DNA of 64,000 bases from Buttiauxella izardii (GTDB lineage Bacteria; Pseudomonadota; Gammaproteobacteria; Enterobacterales; Enterobacteriaceae), in NCBI RefSeq assembly GCF_003601925.1, contig NZ_QZWH01000034.1, positions 1-64,000 on the forward strand, read 5' to 3'. The notes under the pieces are model-generated. The model saw nothing but the letters and a program-made list of their open reading frames with translations. It searched no databases and was not told the DNA's origin. Both the position numbers and the translations under genes were made by a program. Positions 9,012 to 19,425 of the stretch are shown in pieces (the first letter of the stretch is position 1; each line of letters starts with the position of its first letter).

Positions 9012-11564
9012 TTAGAACAACTCGTGGCTTTCGCCATTATCAATTATCGTCGTTCCCACTTCATGCACAGCCTGCTGCGTCGGTTGCGTGCCTTCGATAA
9101 AGAACTCAGGACGACTGCTTCCGCCATTCGCTAACTGCCCGGTGTAACGGTCGATATTCACCGTGACGATGCCCGGTGGTGGGGTCAATGGCTCTTCCGG
9201 CACTCCGTCCAGCGCGGCTTTCATAAAATCGTCCCACGCCGGTTGAGCACTCTTCGCGCCGCCTTCGTAACCTGAAATCTGATCTTTAATCGCGCCAGAT
9301 GCAGAGGTGCGCCCAAGGTCACGGCGGTGATCGTCAAAACCAATCCACACGGATGTCACCACACCAGGCCCGTAACCCGAGAACCAGGCATCTTTCGAGC
9401 TGTTGGTTGTGCCGGTTTTCCCGCCAATATCGTTACGTTTCAGGTCACGGCCAGCACGCCAGCCGGTGCCTTGCCAACCCGGTTCACCGTAGATATTCGA
9501 GTTAAGCGCACTTTTAATCAGGAACGCCAGCGGCGTGTTGATGACATGGGGCGCGTAATCCGGCGGGCTGCTTTGGGCAACCAGTTCGCTGTTAGCTTGT
9601 TCCAGTTTCGGCATCGGAACGCTGACATTTTGCGTTTCCTGAGACTGCGCGACGTCTTCAACATCCTTATTTTCCAGAACGTTAGACTTCTGCGTTTCCC
9701 CATAAATCACTGGGATATCACACTCTGCACAGGCTATTTTCGGCTTCGCTTCAAAGATGGTGCCGCCGATTTCATTCTCAATTTTTGAGATGTAATAAGG
9801 GTCAACCAGATAGCCGCCGTTAGCCATCACCGAGTAACCACGCGCGACCTGCAATGGTGTGAATGAGGCTGAACCTAACGCTAATGATTCGGTATGCACG
9901 ATATTTTGTGCAGGGAAACCAAAGCGTTGCAGGTATTCCGCTGCGTAATCAACGCCCATCGCACGCATCGCACGTACCATCACCACGTTTTTCGACTGGC
10001 CAAGACCCTGACGTAATCGGATTGGGCCTGCGTATTCTGGCGGTGAGTTTTTCGGACGCCAGTCAGAACCGGCACCGGCATCCCAGCGGGAAATTGGCAC
10101 ATCGTTCAGCACGCTCGCCAGCGTCAAACCTTTATCCATCGCAGCGGTATAAAGGAATGGTTTGATGTTGGAGCCGACCTGGCGCAGTGCCTGAGTGGCA
10201 CGGTTGAATTTGCTCTGGTTGAAATCAAAACCACCGACCAACGCCACAACGGCACCGTCATGCGGGTTAAGAGAAACCAGGGCCGAGTTCACGTCGGGGA
10301 TTTGCCCCAGCCACCAACTTTCGTCAACTTTGCGCACCCAAACTTGCTGACCCGCTTGCACCACGTCCGTCACTTTACTTGGGGTCGGGCCTTGCGCGGT
10401 GTCAGAACGGTAAGGGCGAGCCCAGCGCATGCCATCCATATTCAGGGCAACAGCGCTGCCATCGGCCATCAGAGCTGTCGCTTCCGTTGGTGAACACTGC
10501 GTAATCACAGCCGGGAAAAGCGGGCCATAAGTTGGCAGGTTCTTTAATGAATCGACAATTTTGGTTTTGTCCCACGCCGTTTCGCCGACTTTCCACAACA
10601 CGTTTGATGGGCCACGATAACCGTGGCGCATGTCGTAAGCCATCACGTTGTTACGCACGGCTTGTTGTGCGGCTTGCTGCGTTTTACGAGTGATGGTGGT
10701 GTAAACCTTGTAACCATCTTCGTAGGCTTTCTCACCGTATTTCGCGACCATATCCTGGCGCACTAATTCGGAGAGATAAGGTGCAGAAAACGCAATTTCT
10801 GGCGCGTGGTAGTTGGCGTCAATCGGCTGATTACGCGCTTCGTCATACTGCGTCTGAGTAATGTAGTTTTCACTCAGCATGCGCGATAACACAACATTAC
10901 GACGGGATGTGGCGCGGTCCATCGAATACAGCGGGTTGAATGTTGACGGTGCTTTTGGCAAACCGGCAATCACCGCCATTTCGCTCAGCGTTAACTGATC
11001 AACCGACTTACCAAAATAGACTTGTGCTGCGGCACCCACGCCATAGGCGCGGTATCCGAGATAAATCTTGTTGAGGTATAGCTCGAGGATTTCATCTTTG
11101 GTCAGGAGCTGTTCAATACGAATCGCCAGGAACACTTCTTTAATCTTACGCATCAGCGTGCGTTCAGGGCTTAAGAAGAAGTTACGTGCCAGCTGTTGCG
11201 TGATGGTACTTGCGCCCTGCGAAGCATGACCGGAGAAAAGAGCCACACTGGCGGCGCGGAAAATCCCGACCGGGTCAACGCCATGGTGTTCGTAGAAACG
11301 GCTGTCTTCGGTGGCAATGAACGCTTTCACCATCACCGGTGGAATTTGTTCGAGCGTTACCGGAATACGACGTTTCTCACCGTATTGAGCGATTAGCTCG
11401 CCATCAGCGCTATAAACCTGCATTGGAATCTGGAGTCGCACATCTTTAAGCGTGGCGACATCAGGCAACTGTGGCTCAATAAATTTGTAGAGCCCGAAGA
11501 TCGAGCCTGCTCCCAGCAGAATGCAACACACTGCAAGGATGAATAAATACTTTACGAACTTCAC
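9012..11564 (-). CDS. mrcA: Penicillin-binding protein 1A, bifunctional peptidoglycan synthase
   Basis: Polymerises glycan strands and cross-links peptides in the cell wall. At 850 residues it has the E. coli length. It has a short cytoplasmic tail and one membrane segment (residues 6-28). A glycosyltransferase domain follows, with the catalytic glutamate in ATEDSRFYEHHG near residue 85. The transpeptidase domain carries the SxxK motif SNIK near residue 465 and KTGTT near residue 715. Divergent from hofM across 119 bases. Confidence 0.97.
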   Translation of the reverse strand: MKFVKYLFILAVCCILLGAGSIFGLYKFIEPQLPDVATLKDVRLQIPMQVYSADGELIAQYGEKRRIPVTLEQIPPVMVKAFIATEDSRFYEHHGVDPVGIFRAASVALFSGHASQGASTITQQLARNFFLSPERTLMRKIKEVFLAIRIEQLLTKDEILELYLNKIYLGYRAYGVGAAAQVYFGKSVDQLTLSEMAVIAGLPKAPSTFNPLYSMDRATSRRNVVLSRMLSENYITQTQYDEARNQPIDANYHAPEIAFSAPYLSELVRQDMVAKYGEKAYEDGYKVYTTITRKTQQAAQQAVRNNVMAYDMRHGYRGPSNVLWKVGETAWDKTKIVDSLKNLPTYGPLFPAVITQCSPTEATALMADGSAVALNMDGMRWARPYRSDTAQGPTPSKVTDVVQAGQQVWVRKVDESWWLGQIPDVNSALVSLNPHDGAVVALVGGFDFNQSKFNRATQALRQVGSNIKPFLYTAAMDKGLTLASVLNDVPISRWDAGAGSDWRPKNSPPEYAGPIRLRQGLGQSKNVVMVRAMRAMGVDYAAEYLQRFGFPAQNIVHTESLALGSASFTPLQVARGYSVMANGGYLVDPYYISKIENEIGGTIFEAKPKIACAECDIPVIYGETQKSNVLENKDVEDVAQSQETQNVSVPMPKLEQANSELVAQSSPPDYAPHVINTPLAFLIKSALNSNIYGEPGWQGTGWRAGRDLKRNDIGGKTGTTNSSKDAWFSGYGPGVVTSVWIGFDDHRRDLGRTSASGAIKDQISGYEGGAKSAQPAWDDFMKAALDGVPEEPLTPPPGIVTVNIDRYTGQLANGGSSRPEFFIEGTQPTQQAVHEVGTTIIDNGESHELF

Positions 11565-11683
11565 CTTAAATTTCCCATTACGTTTCCATTGGGCAGTTTA
11601 TAAACAACCGCGCGGTAGTATAAAGGCAAGCCAGTGGCATTGGTATGGCATTTTCCGTAACCGGCGATAAGGAGATCGTAAAC

Positions 11684-12508
11684 ATGGTGTTCACAACCTG
11701 GCAAATTGGCCTGGATATTCAACATGAAAGCATTCGTGCTGTGGCGGTGCAGCGCCAACGACAAGGGTGGCAGCTCCGACACTGGTGGCAATTTTCGCTA
11801 CCCGAAGGCACATTTCGTGACGGATTGTTAATTAATTCTGAAGCCCTGACTAACGTCTTGTCAGCGTGGCGAAAAGAGTTGCCGCTGCGCCATCAATTAC
11901 GCGTCTCTTTTCCAACACAGCGAACATTGCAGCGCCCGGTTCCGGTACCCGATAAACGCCTGGGCGAACCCGCAAGTGAAGCGTACATCGCATCCGCAAC
12001 TGCCCGCCAATTGCAAATGTCGCCAGCCCAGTTGTGCTGGGATTATTTAGCGTCACAAGATGTTGCAGACTCGCATTTGATCGTCGCTGCGCGCCAGACA
12101 GATGTCACTTTATTGCTTAAGAGCTTAGCGCAGTTACGTCTGTTCCCTGCAACGCTGACCCCTGGGGCTGGCGCTTTACCGGTGCTCATTTCACCGTGTC
12201 ATCTCGAGAAGTGCCAATATCTGATTCACCGTGAAGCTAACCATTGGCTTTGGGCATCAACGGAGTCCACACCACGTTGGGGATGGGTCGATACCGTTGT
12301 CGCACCGACGATTTTCGATTTGTGCCAGCAACTCAACACTGAACCCACACTTGTCGCATTAAGTCATGCGCAACCTGAACCGCTCCCACCGGGCGCATTG
12401 GTTATGGATGCCTGGCAAGCGTTGTCACGTTTACAGCCGCCATTACCACGCCATGGAGGCGCATTTACGGTGGCAATAGGGCTGGCAATTGGTGGGTTAT
12501 GCCGATGA
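11684..12508 (+). CDS. hofM: DNA-uptake/pilus-assembly protein HofM (PilM-like)
   Basis: First gene of hofMNOPQ, the enterobacterial counterpart of pilMNOPQ, which in other bacteria builds the inner-membrane alignment complex of type IV pili. In E. coli the set is linked to using DNA as a nutrient. The start is put at the ATG at 11684 (MVFTTWQIGLD), where AAGGAG lies 9 bases upstream; the in-frame ATG at 11645 lacks such a site. The product is 274 residues with a weakly conserved actin-like fold. It overlaps hofN by 4 bases. Confidence 0.88.
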   Translation: MVFTTWQIGLDIQHESIRAVAVQRQRQGWQLRHWWQFSLPEGTFRDGLLINSEALTNVLSAWRKELPLRHQLRVSFPTQRTLQRPVPVPDKRLGEPASEAYIASATARQLQMSPAQLCWDYLASQDVADSHLIVAARQTDVTLLLKSLAQLRLFPATLTPGAGALPVLISPCHLEKCQYLIHREANHWLWASTESTPRWGWVDTVVAPTIFDLCQQLNTEPTLVALSHAQPEPLPPGALVMDAWQALSRLQPPLPRHGGAFTVAIGLAIGGLCR

Positions 12509-13059
12509 AACCGCTCATTAACCTACTGCCCTGGCGCCAGAAGCAGCGCCAACAACGCACCAGGCGCTGGGGAATATTACTGGGTCTGGTTTTAGCTATT
12601 GTGCCGTTACTTATCGCGAGTGCACGGCAGCTTTCAACATGGGAAATTAACCAACAGCGAGCGCATAAAGAGCATCTGGACAGCACCTTGCCCGCATTAA
12701 AAAACTTCTACCAGAAGCGCCTCGTGATGCAGGAGCAAAATCAGAAATTGCTGCAGTTGCAGCAAACGCGAGAACAGCAACAGCGCGCCATTCAGGTCTG
12801 GGGAGAGCGATTAATTCAGTTGGCCGGTTTTTTACCTCCCGGCGTGTGGTTGTCTGCTTTAACTCAGCAAAAAAATCAATTTGTGATCAAAGGGCATGCC
12901 GGGCTTCTGGAAGAGGTACAGACGCTGGAAAAGGAGCTGACCCAGCTTGAGGGCGTTGCAACGGTTCGTACCGGCGCAGTTCAACACGAACCGCAAGGTG
13001 GCTTAAACTTTAATTTCACCTTAACGCTAGTTGAGGTGGCGAATGCTTTGGCTCATTGA
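12505..13059 (+). CDS. hofN: DNA-uptake/pilus-assembly protein HofN (PilN-like)
   Basis: A bitopic inner-membrane protein of 184 residues. It has the hallmark N-terminal motif INLLPWR, one membrane helix (about residues 24-40), then a glutamine-rich coiled-coil stretch around residues 60-95. The INxLPWR motif of PilN proteins docks on PilM. The start is chosen at 12505, where ATGA overlaps the hofM stop; an ATG two codons upstream (12499) is also possible. It overlaps hofO by 17 bases. Confidence 0.88.
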   Translation: MKPLINLLPWRQKQRQQRTRRWGILLGLVLAIVPLLIASARQLSTWEINQQRAHKEHLDSTLPALKNFYQKRLVMQEQNQKLLQLQQTREQQQRAIQVWGERLIQLAGFLPPGVWLSALTQQKNQFVIKGHAGLLEEVQTLEKELTQLEGVATVRTGAVQHEPQGGLNFNFTLTLVEVANALAH

Positions 13060-13510
13060 GCGTTGGGTGAACGGACCCGTTTGGGTGCGCATCATTTCAC
13101 TTATTGCCATAACGACATTGGTCACGCTTGTTGCGTGGGCATGCCTGATTCGCCCACAAAATTCTGTAATGCAGCAATTACAAACGGGTAATCGGTTAGC
13201 GGCCCAGCAAATCGCCGAAGTGCACCTGAAAATACGTCAATTGGCCCCGCTTGCTACGCCGCAAATATCCTCAATTGCCCCATTTTTTTCCGTCGCGGAG
13301 TTTGTCGGGCAAGCCCAGGGGCAACTTTTGAAATGGCAGCCTGATGAAAAACAGGGAACGCTGGAAATGCTGCTGCCATGGGAAAAGTTACCGGATTCGT
13401 TTGCCCAGCTCGCTGAATATCGTGTCGTGGCGTGTCACTCATTCACCATCATGCCGCAAGGGGAATTGCTCAAACTCGTTCTGGCAATGGAGTTTGCTGA
13501 TGAACCGTAG
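13043..13510 (+). CDS. hofO: DNA-uptake/pilus-assembly protein HofO (PilO-like)
   Basis: A small 155-residue inner-membrane protein with one N-terminal membrane segment (about residues 13-32, VRIISLIAITTLVTLVAWAC) and a periplasmic domain. The ATG at 13043 (MLWLIERW) lies inside the end of hofN behind a GAGG-type site. PilO-like proteins pair with PilN. Assignment rests mainly on gene order and topology, because the sequence is poorly conserved. Confidence 0.82.
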   Translation: MLWLIERWVNGPVWVRIISLIAITTLVTLVAWACLIRPQNSVMQQLQTGNRLAAQQIAEVHLKIRQLAPLATPQISSIAPFFSVAEFVGQAQGQLLKWQPDEKQGTLEMLLPWEKLPDSFAQLAEYRVVACHSFTIMPQGELLKLVLAMEFADEP

Positions 13511-13886
13511 CGTGTTGTCAGGGTTATTTATTGTGATGTCGTCCGCGCATGCTTTTCCCGCTAACCCTTTTCTGCCACAGGTTTCTCCCTGTGAAAAATT
13601 AACAGCGCAGCTTGCAGGCTGGGCGTTGCAAGGCGTGATTCGCGCAAAACAGACAAACACGGCGTTGATGCTTAGCCCTCAAGGCAACTGGCGTCGAATC
13701 AAAGTCGAAAGCGAACTCGTTCCGGGTGTGCAAATTGAAAGTGTGGATGAAACCGGTGTTCTGGCAAAGATTGACTCTGGTTGCCAGCCCGCTACCTATC
13801 GTTGGGAAATAAAAGGAAAAACGAATGCCATGGATACGAGTACTGCTGCTGGCGCTGCTACTGCCATTCACAAGCCAGGCCGATAA
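13500..13886 (+). CDS. hofP: DNA-uptake/pilus-assembly protein HofP (PilP-like)
   Basis: 128 residues starting at the ATG at 13500, which overlaps the hofO stop by 11 bases. It has a signal-like N terminus (MNRSVLSGLFIVMSSAHA), then NPFLPQ and CEKL. The later GVIRAKQTNTALMLSPQGNWRRI resembles the beta domain of PilP, which links the inner-membrane complex to the secretin. The last 20 or so codons are shared out of frame with the start of hofQ. No lipobox is evident, so it is probably not a lipoprotein. Confidence 0.8.
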   Translation: MNRSVLSGLFIVMSSAHAFPANPFLPQVSPCEKLTAQLAGWALQGVIRAKQTNTALMLSPQGNWRRIKVESELVPGVQIESVDETGVLAKIDSGCQPATYRWEIKGKTNAMDTSTAAGAATAIHKPGR

Positions 13887-15072
13887 AGGTGTTTCTCTGG
13901 TGTTGGACAACGCCCCGGTCACGCAGGTTTTGCAGGCGCTGGCTGAAACCCAAAACATTAACCTGCTGATTGCGCCGGGTGTGGAAGGGGTGTTGTCGCT
14001 TAACCTGGTTAACGTCCCCTGGAAACAGGCTTTTGAACTCGTTCTGAATAATGCGGAGTTAAGCCAGCAGCGCGCCGGAAATGTGATTCAGGTGATGCCA
14101 AAAGCTCGCCAACGTGAGCAGCAAGCGTTGGCGGTGGAATTGCGCAAGCAACAAGTGCTTGAGCAGCCTATGCTCTATCAGGTCTTTGCTCCTCACCATG
14201 CTGATGTTGAGGATCTCTGGGCGGCATTAAAATCATCAGGCGATAAAATCCTCAGCCCGCAGGGCAATGTCACCGTTGATAAGCGAACGAATCGGCTGAT
14301 TATTCGGGACAACAAAACGGTGCTGAAGCAAATGGCGGATTGGGTAAATGAAATGGACTTACCGATAGGGCAAGTCGAAATTGAAGCCCATATCGTCACG
14401 ATCAATCAGGATAAGCTTCGCGAACTGGGTGTGAAATGGTCTGCCGCAGAGCAAACGGGGGAAAGCAAACTCTACCAGCCGACGGGGATATCGGCAAATC
14501 TTTCCGTGAGCAATGCGACCACGAACGTGGGGTTTAATATTGCCCGCATTGACGGACGCTTGCTGGCGCTTGAGTTATCAGCACTTGAACAACAACAGCA
14601 ATTAGAAATTATCGCCAGCCCACGTTTGATGGCGGCTCATCAGCAACCCGCAAGCATCAAACAAGGCACTGAAATTCCGTATCAGGTTTCCAGCGGCGAG
14701 AGCGGGGCGACATCGATAGAATTTAAGGAAGCTGTTCTGGGTATGGAAGTGACGCCGACGATCCAACCCCACGGAAACATTCGCTTAAAACTGCGCATCA
14801 GCCAAAACATGCCAGGGCGAAGTATTCAGCAAGCTGATGGCGAAGTGCTGGCAATTGATAAGCAAGAGATAGAAACGGTGGTGGCGGTGAAGAATGGTGA
14901 AACTCTCGCATTGGGTGGGATTTTCCAGCAACACAACAAAGACAGTCGCGATAGTGTTCCCCTACTGGGATCAATACCACTGGTCGGGAGTCTGTTTCGC
15001 CACGATGCCAAAAACCTCCAGCGTCGCGAATTAGTGGTGTTTATTACGCCACGACTTATCTCTATTCCTTAG
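13825..15072 (+). CDS. hofQ: Secretin HofQ (PilQ-like)
   Basis: Forms the outer-membrane secretin channel of the Hof system. The 415-residue product has a signal peptide (to about QADKG), an AMIN/STN-like region with VTQVLQALAETQNINLLI, and an NolW-type domain (VDKRTNRLIIRDN). A C-terminal secretin domain follows, with the conserved PASIKQGTEIPYQVS, GATSIEFKEAVLGMEVTP and ETLALGGIF blocks, ending in RRELVVFITPRLI. The length matches E. coli HofQ (about 412). It overlaps hofP by 62 bases. No pilus motor ATPase or pilin gene is visible nearby. Confidence 0.92.
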   Translation: MPWIRVLLLALLLPFTSQADKGVSLVLDNAPVTQVLQALAETQNINLLIAPGVEGVLSLNLVNVPWKQAFELVLNNAELSQQRAGNVIQVMPKARQREQQALAVELRKQQVLEQPMLYQVFAPHHADVEDLWAALKSSGDKILSPQGNVTVDKRTNRLIIRDNKTVLKQMADWVNEMDLPIGQVEIEAHIVTINQDKLRELGVKWSAAEQTGESKLYQPTGISANLSVSNATTNVGFNIARIDGRLLALELSALEQQQQLEIIASPRLMAAHQQPASIKQGTEIPYQVSSGESGATSIEFKEAVLGMEVTPTIQPHGNIRLKLRISQNMPGRSIQQADGEVLAIDKQEIETVVAVKNGETLALGGIFQQHNKDSRDSVPLLGSIPLVGSLFRHDAKNLQRRELVVFITPRLISIP

Positions 15073-15390
15073 CGTTTTCTTTCACCATCGCTGAGTTTTT
15101 CTATGAAACGATGCCCAGGTGTTTGACGGCAGAGAGGAATTAGCTTACAAGGTGTACCGTTTCGAGAGGCTAGACGCTCAAGTTTGTGACAGATAACCCT
15201 GATTTATGTATTTTCTCCTTCACGAGAACGCTGGGGAATATAATCGGTTGCCAAACCACCTTGAGTATTGAGATAATTTTCAGTCTGACTCTCGCACTAT
15301 CGCTTATGAGGTTTCAGTTCATGTCCCGCTGCACCTGGTTTTAACAGGGCGGGTTTATCATCAACGAATTGTCTTAGTAGTACCGAAAAA
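15073..15390 (+). promoter_or_regulatory. hofQ-aroK gap with aroK promoter region
   Basis: 318 bases without a gene. A TATAAT at 15239-15244 is a good -10 candidate, leaving an untranslated leader of roughly 140 bases before aroK; its -35 is poor. This region should drive the long aroKB-damX-dam-rpe-gph-trpS transcript. No operator was recognised. Confidence 0.45.
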
Positions 15391-15912
15391 ATGGCAGAGA
15401 AACGCAATATCTTTCTGGTTGGGCCTATGGGTGCCGGCAAAAGCACTATTGGGCGTCAGTTAGCTCAGCAACTCAATATGGAATTTTTCGATTCTGATCA
15501 AGAGATTGAGAAACGTACCGGAGCTGATGTGGGCTGGGTATTCGACGTTGAAGGCGAAGACGGCTTCCGCGATCGCGAAGAAAAAATCATCAACGAACTC
15601 ACTGAAAAACAGGGCATTGTGCTGGCAACTGGCGGCGGCTCTGTGAAGTCTCGTGAGACCCGTAACCGTCTCTCCGCCCGTGGAGTTGTGGTGTATCTTG
15701 AAACCACAATCGAAAAACAGCTTGCCCGTACTCAGCGTGATAAAAAGCGCCCGTTACTGCAAGTTGAGACTCCACCGCGTGAAGTTCTTGAAGCCTTAGC
15801 TCAAGAACGCAATCCTCTTTATGAAGAGATTGCTGATGTGACGATTCGCACTGACGACCAAAGTGCCAAAGTGGTTGCTAACCAGATTATTAATATGTTG
15901 GAAAGCAACTGA
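15391..15912 (+). CDS. aroK: Shikimate kinase I
   Basis: Phosphorylates shikimate to shikimate 3-phosphate in the common aromatic pathway. The 173-residue product has the P-loop GPMGAGKST at residues 11-19, the shikimate-binding [11 protein letters not shown] near residue 33, the GGGSV motif near residue 80 and the lid arginine in KRPLL. It is nearly identical to the E. coli protein as remembered. It is the first gene of the conserved aroK-aroB-damX-dam run, 60 bases before aroB. Confidence 0.97.
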   Translation: MAEKRNIFLVGPMGAGKSTIGRQLAQQLNMEFFDSDQEIEKRTGADVGWVFDVEGEDGFRDREEKIINELTEKQGIVLATGGGSVKSRETRNRLSARGVVVYLETTIEKQLARTQRDKKRPLLQVETPPREVLEALAQERNPLYEEIADVTIRTDDQSAKVVANQIINMLESN

Positions 15913-15972
15913 TTCTGGCTTAATCGATAAAAACGCCTGCGGGCTAAGCAACATCAAGGTGGACTTCGCGTT

Positions 15973-17061
15973 ATGGAGAGGTTAACAGTCACTCTCGGGG
16001 AACGTAGTTACCCTATCACCATTGCTGCTGGGTTATTTAGTGACTCGGCATCTTTTGGGCCGCTGAAAGCTGGCGACCAGACGATGCTGGTGACCAATGA
16101 AACCCTGGCGCCGCTCTACCTGGATAAGGTGCGTGGCGTGCTTGAGCAGGCGGGCGTTAAAGTCGATTCCGTCATCCTTCCGGATGGCGAACAATTTAAA
16201 AGCCTCGCTGTATTAGACACCGTCTTTACTGCGTTGCTTGAAAAGCCACATGGTCGTGACACGACACTAATAGCCCTTGGCGGTGGTGTCGTGGGTGACC
16301 TGACTGGCTTTGCTGCGGCGAGCTATCAACGCGGCGTGCGTTTTATTCAAGTTCCAACCACTTTGCTTTCGCAAGTGGACTCTTCTGTTGGCGGTAAAAC
16401 AGCCGTTAACCATCCCCTCGGTAAAAATATGATTGGCGCGTTCTACCAACCGGCTTCGGTGGTGGTGGATCTCGACTGTCTGAATACTTTACCTGCGCGG
16501 GAGTTGGCCTCTGGCCTGGCTGAAGTGATTAAGTATGGAATTATCCTCGACGGTGAATTCTTCAACTGGCTTGAAGAAAACCTGGATGCCTTGCTGGCGC
16601 TTGATGGTAAAGCTTTGGCCTGGTGTATCCGCCGTTGTTGTGAGCTTAAAGCGGAAGTTGTTGCCGCTGACGAGCGCGAAAGCGGCTTACGTGCTTTACT
16701 GAATTTGGGCCACACCTTTGGTCACGCTATAGAAGCTGAAATGGGCTATGGCAATTGGCTGCATGGTGAAGCTGTTGCTGCAGGTATGGTAATGGCGGCG
16801 CGTACAGCTCAGCGTCTTGGGAACTTCAGCGAAGCCGATGTGCAGCGAATCATTACGTTGCTGCAACGTGCAGGGCTGCCAGTTACCGGGCCGAAAGAAA
16901 TGTCAGCCGACGCGTATATGCCCCACATGATGCGTGACAAGAAAGTTTTGGCTGGTGAGCTGCGCTTAGTGCTGCCACTGGCAATCGGGAAGAGTGAAAT
17001 GCGTGGCGGAGTGCCACACGATGTCGTTTTGTCCGCCATTGCTGATTGTCAGCAGGCTTAA
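15973..17061 (+). CDS. aroB: 3-dehydroquinate synthase
   Basis: Cyclises DAHP to 3-dehydroquinate using NAD and a divalent metal, the second step of aromatic biosynthesis. The 362-residue protein has the NAD-binding [14 protein letters not shown] near residue 100, the [20 protein letters not shown] block near residue 130, and metal ligands in the [17 protein letters not shown] and WLHGEAVA segments. Full length and typical. Confidence 0.97.
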   Translation: MERLTVTLGERSYPITIAAGLFSDSASFGPLKAGDQTMLVTNETLAPLYLDKVRGVLEQAGVKVDSVILPDGEQFKSLAVLDTVFTALLEKPHGRDTTLIALGGGVVGDLTGFAAASYQRGVRFIQVPTTLLSQVDSSVGGKTAVNHPLGKNMIGAFYQPASVVVDLDCLNTLPARELASGLAEVIKYGIILDGEFFNWLEENLDALLALDGKALAWCIRRCCELKAEVVAADERESGLRALLNLGHTFGHAIEAEMGYGNWLHGEAVAAGMVMAARTAQRLGNFSEADVQRIITLLQRAGLPVTGPKEMSADAYMPHMMRDKKVLAGELRLVLPLAIGKSEMRGGVPHDVVLSAIADCQQA

Positions 17062-17158
17062 TTATTAGAAATTTCGGTCGCTGTAGTCAGGCGATTTTTA
17101 ACTTCGGGTGAAGTGCTGAGTTTGAATTGCTGGCATGAGCCTTTGAGTGGGGTGTTAA

Positions 17159-18496
17159 ATGGATGAGTTTAAACCGGAAGACGAACTGAAACCCGATCCT
17201 AGCGATCGCCGTTCAGGCCGTACCCGCAGAGCTGATGAGCGTGAAAGTGAACCGCAAATCAATGTCGATGATGTTGAGTTAGACGCCGACGAACCTCGTC
17301 CAGCGCGTTCCCGCCGTACTCGTGAAGAAGAAGAGTATGAGAGCGATGAAGACCTGCAAGTTGAAGCAGAAGAACGTCGCCCGGCGCGTACCCGTAAGAA
17401 ATCCGCTAAACCTAAAGTTCCGGTATCCCGCCAGCATTTGATGATGGGCATTGGCATTCTTGTGCTTTTGCTGCTGATCATTGGAATTGGGTCGGCGCTA
17501 AAAGCTCCTTCTACCGACACCGAAACGGCAAACCAGCAGCCGGGTGCGGAGAAAAATATTGATTTATCTGGCAATAATGGCAGCCCAGCCGATCAGGCTA
17601 ATGGTGCGCAGCCACAGCCAGGTAATACTTCTGTCACCAATCAGACAGAAAACGCAGGTAACCCACAAGAAGTGACGCTTCCTGCCATTTCTTCAACACC
17701 GACTGATGCACAAACTCAGCCAGCCCCACAGGGCCAGCAGCGTGTGGAAGTTCCGGGTGACTTGAATAACGCACTGACTCAACAATCTGGTCAGATTGAT
17801 AACGCGGTGAACAGCTCGACATTACCAACCGCTCCGGCGACTGTTGCTGCGGTAGCGGGTAGTAATGGTGCGACGACTGCGCCACGTCCTGTTGCGAAAG
17901 CAGAGCCAGCGAAGCCGGCTGCACCTCGCCAGGAACGCAAAACCGCAGTGATTGAGCCGCAGCATAAAGCTCAGCCAGTTAAACAGCCTGCAGTGAAAGC
18001 GGAACCAAAACCGGTAGCGACGGCTAAACATAGCGAACCTGTCACGGCTCCTGCACCAACAGCGACCGCACCAGTTAAGGCTCCGGTTACTGCAACTGCA
18101 CCGAAAGCGACGACTACCACATCTACAGCGGCAACAGCAGCAGCTCCGGCACCGAAAGCCGCCGCAACTGCTCCAGCAACCGCTGCAACCGCTGCAACAG
18201 GTGCTGTAGCCGGTGATGCTGGCGCAATCAAAGGCGCGCCGGGTAGTCATTACACCTTGCAGCTTAGCTCTTCTTCTAACTCAGCAAATCTGAATGCCTG
18301 GGCGAAGAAAGAGAATCTGCAACACTATATGGTTTACCAGACGGTGCGTAATGGCCAGCCATGGTATGTTTTGGTTAGCGGTATCTATGCCAACAAAGAC
18401 GAGGCAAAGCGTGCCGTTGCAACATTGCCAGCTGATGTTCAGGCTAAGAACCCGTGGGCAAAACCTATCCATCAGGTTCAGTCTGATCTGAAGTGA
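17159..18496 (+). CDS. damX: Cell-division protein DamX (SPOR domain)
   Basis: A septal-ring membrane protein that binds denuded peptidoglycan at the division site through its SPOR domain. The 445-residue product has a highly charged cytoplasmic N terminus (residues 1-92), one membrane helix near residues 96-116 ([15 protein letters not shown]), and a long alanine/proline/threonine-rich periplasmic linker. A C-terminal SPOR domain follows from about residue 360 ([33 protein letters not shown]). The low-complexity linker is typical of the family and varies in length between species. Lies between aroB and dam as in E. coli. Confidence 0.94.
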   Translation: MDEFKPEDELKPDPSDRRSGRTRRADERESEPQINVDDVELDADEPRPARSRRTREEEEYESDEDLQVEAEERRPARTRKKSAKPKVPVSRQHLMMGIGILVLLLLIIGIGSALKAPSTDTETANQQPGAEKNIDLSGNNGSPADQANGAQPQPGNTSVTNQTENAGNPQEVTLPAISSTPTDAQTQPAPQGQQRVEVPGDLNNALTQQSGQIDNAVNSSTLPTAPATVAAVAGSNGATTAPRPVAKAEPAKPAAPRQERKTAVIEPQHKAQPVKQPAVKAEPKPVATAKHSEPVTAPAPTATAPVKAPVTATAPKATTTTSTAATAAAPAPKAAATAPATAATAATGAVAGDAGAIKGAPGSHYTLQLSSSSNSANLNAWAKKENLQHYMVYQTVRNGQPWYVLVSGIYANKDEAKRAVATLPADVQAKNPWAKPIHQVQSDLK

Positions 18497-18561
18497 TGAA
18501 CAAAGCGCAGCCGCTGTTGGAACCTTTCCACAGCAGGAAAAGGTGTAAATAGTTAGGCAGC

Positions 18562-19380
18562 ATGAAAAAAAATCGCGCTTTTCTGAAATGGGCGGGGGGG
18601 AAATACCCCCTGCTCGAAGACATCAAAAAGTATCTACCGAAAGGTGATTGTCTGATTGAGCCGTTCGTCGGCGCCGGCTCAGTCTTTCTGAATACTGATT
18701 ACTCCCGCTATATCCTCGCAGATATTAATAGCGATCTGATTAACCTCTACAACATCGTCAAAACCCGCACGGATGAGTACGTTCAGGAATCCCGTAAGCT
18801 TTTTACGGCTGAACAAAACAATGAGCAGGCGTTCTATCTCAATCGTGCCGAATTTAATCAGTGCAAAGATGAGTTTCGTCGTGCGCTGCTGTTTTTATAT
18901 CTGAACCGCCATTGTTACAACGGCCTGTGTCGTTATAACCTACGTGGTGAATTCAATGTCCCGTTTGGCCGTTACATCAAACCTTACTTCCCGGAAGAAG
19001 AGTTGTATCATTTTGCCGAACGAGCACAAAACGCGATATTTCTGTGTCAGTCGTACGATGTCAGTATGTCGGATGTGAGTGCCGGGTCCGTGGTCTATTG
19101 CGACCCGCCGTATGCGCCATTGTCGGCAACAGCTAATTTTACTGCGTATCACACCGATAGCTTTAACGCTGTGCAACAGCAGCATTTGGCTGAGCTTGCG
19201 GAAAGTTTGCGGGGAAATCGTATTCCCGTCCTGATTTCCAATCACGATACGGAACTCACTCGGTTGTGGTATCACCAGGCAAAACTGCACGTTGTACAAG
19301 TGCGTCGCAGCATTAGCCGAAACGGTGGAACGCGTAACAAGGTGGACGAACTGCTGGCGCTGTATAAAGTCGGTGCCTGA
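18562..19380 (+). CDS. dam: DNA adenine methyltransferase (GATC)
   Basis: Methylates the adenine of GATC sites, marking strands for mismatch repair and timing replication initiation. The 272-residue product has the AdoMet motif region KWAGGKYPLLEDI near the N terminus and EPFVGAGSVFLN near residue 33, and the catalytic DPPY motif near residue 180. This is the order of the alpha-class adenine methylases. It is at its standard chromosomal place between damX and rpe, so it is the housekeeping enzyme rather than a phage copy. Confidence 0.96.
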   Translation: MKKNRAFLKWAGGKYPLLEDIKKYLPKGDCLIEPFVGAGSVFLNTDYSRYILADINSDLINLYNIVKTRTDEYVQESRKLFTAEQNNEQAFYLNRAEFNQCKDEFRRALLFLYLNRHCYNGLCRYNLRGEFNVPFGRYIKPYFPEEELYHFAERAQNAIFLCQSYDVSMSDVSAGSVVYCDPPYAPLSATANFTAYHTDSFNAVQQQHLAELAESLRGNRIPVLISNHDTELTRLWYHQAKLHVVQVRRSISRNGGTRNKVDELLALYKVGA

Positions 19381-19425
19381 GCCGTTTCGTCCGCAGACGT
19401 TTATGATTTGCTATTGGAGAAGCGG

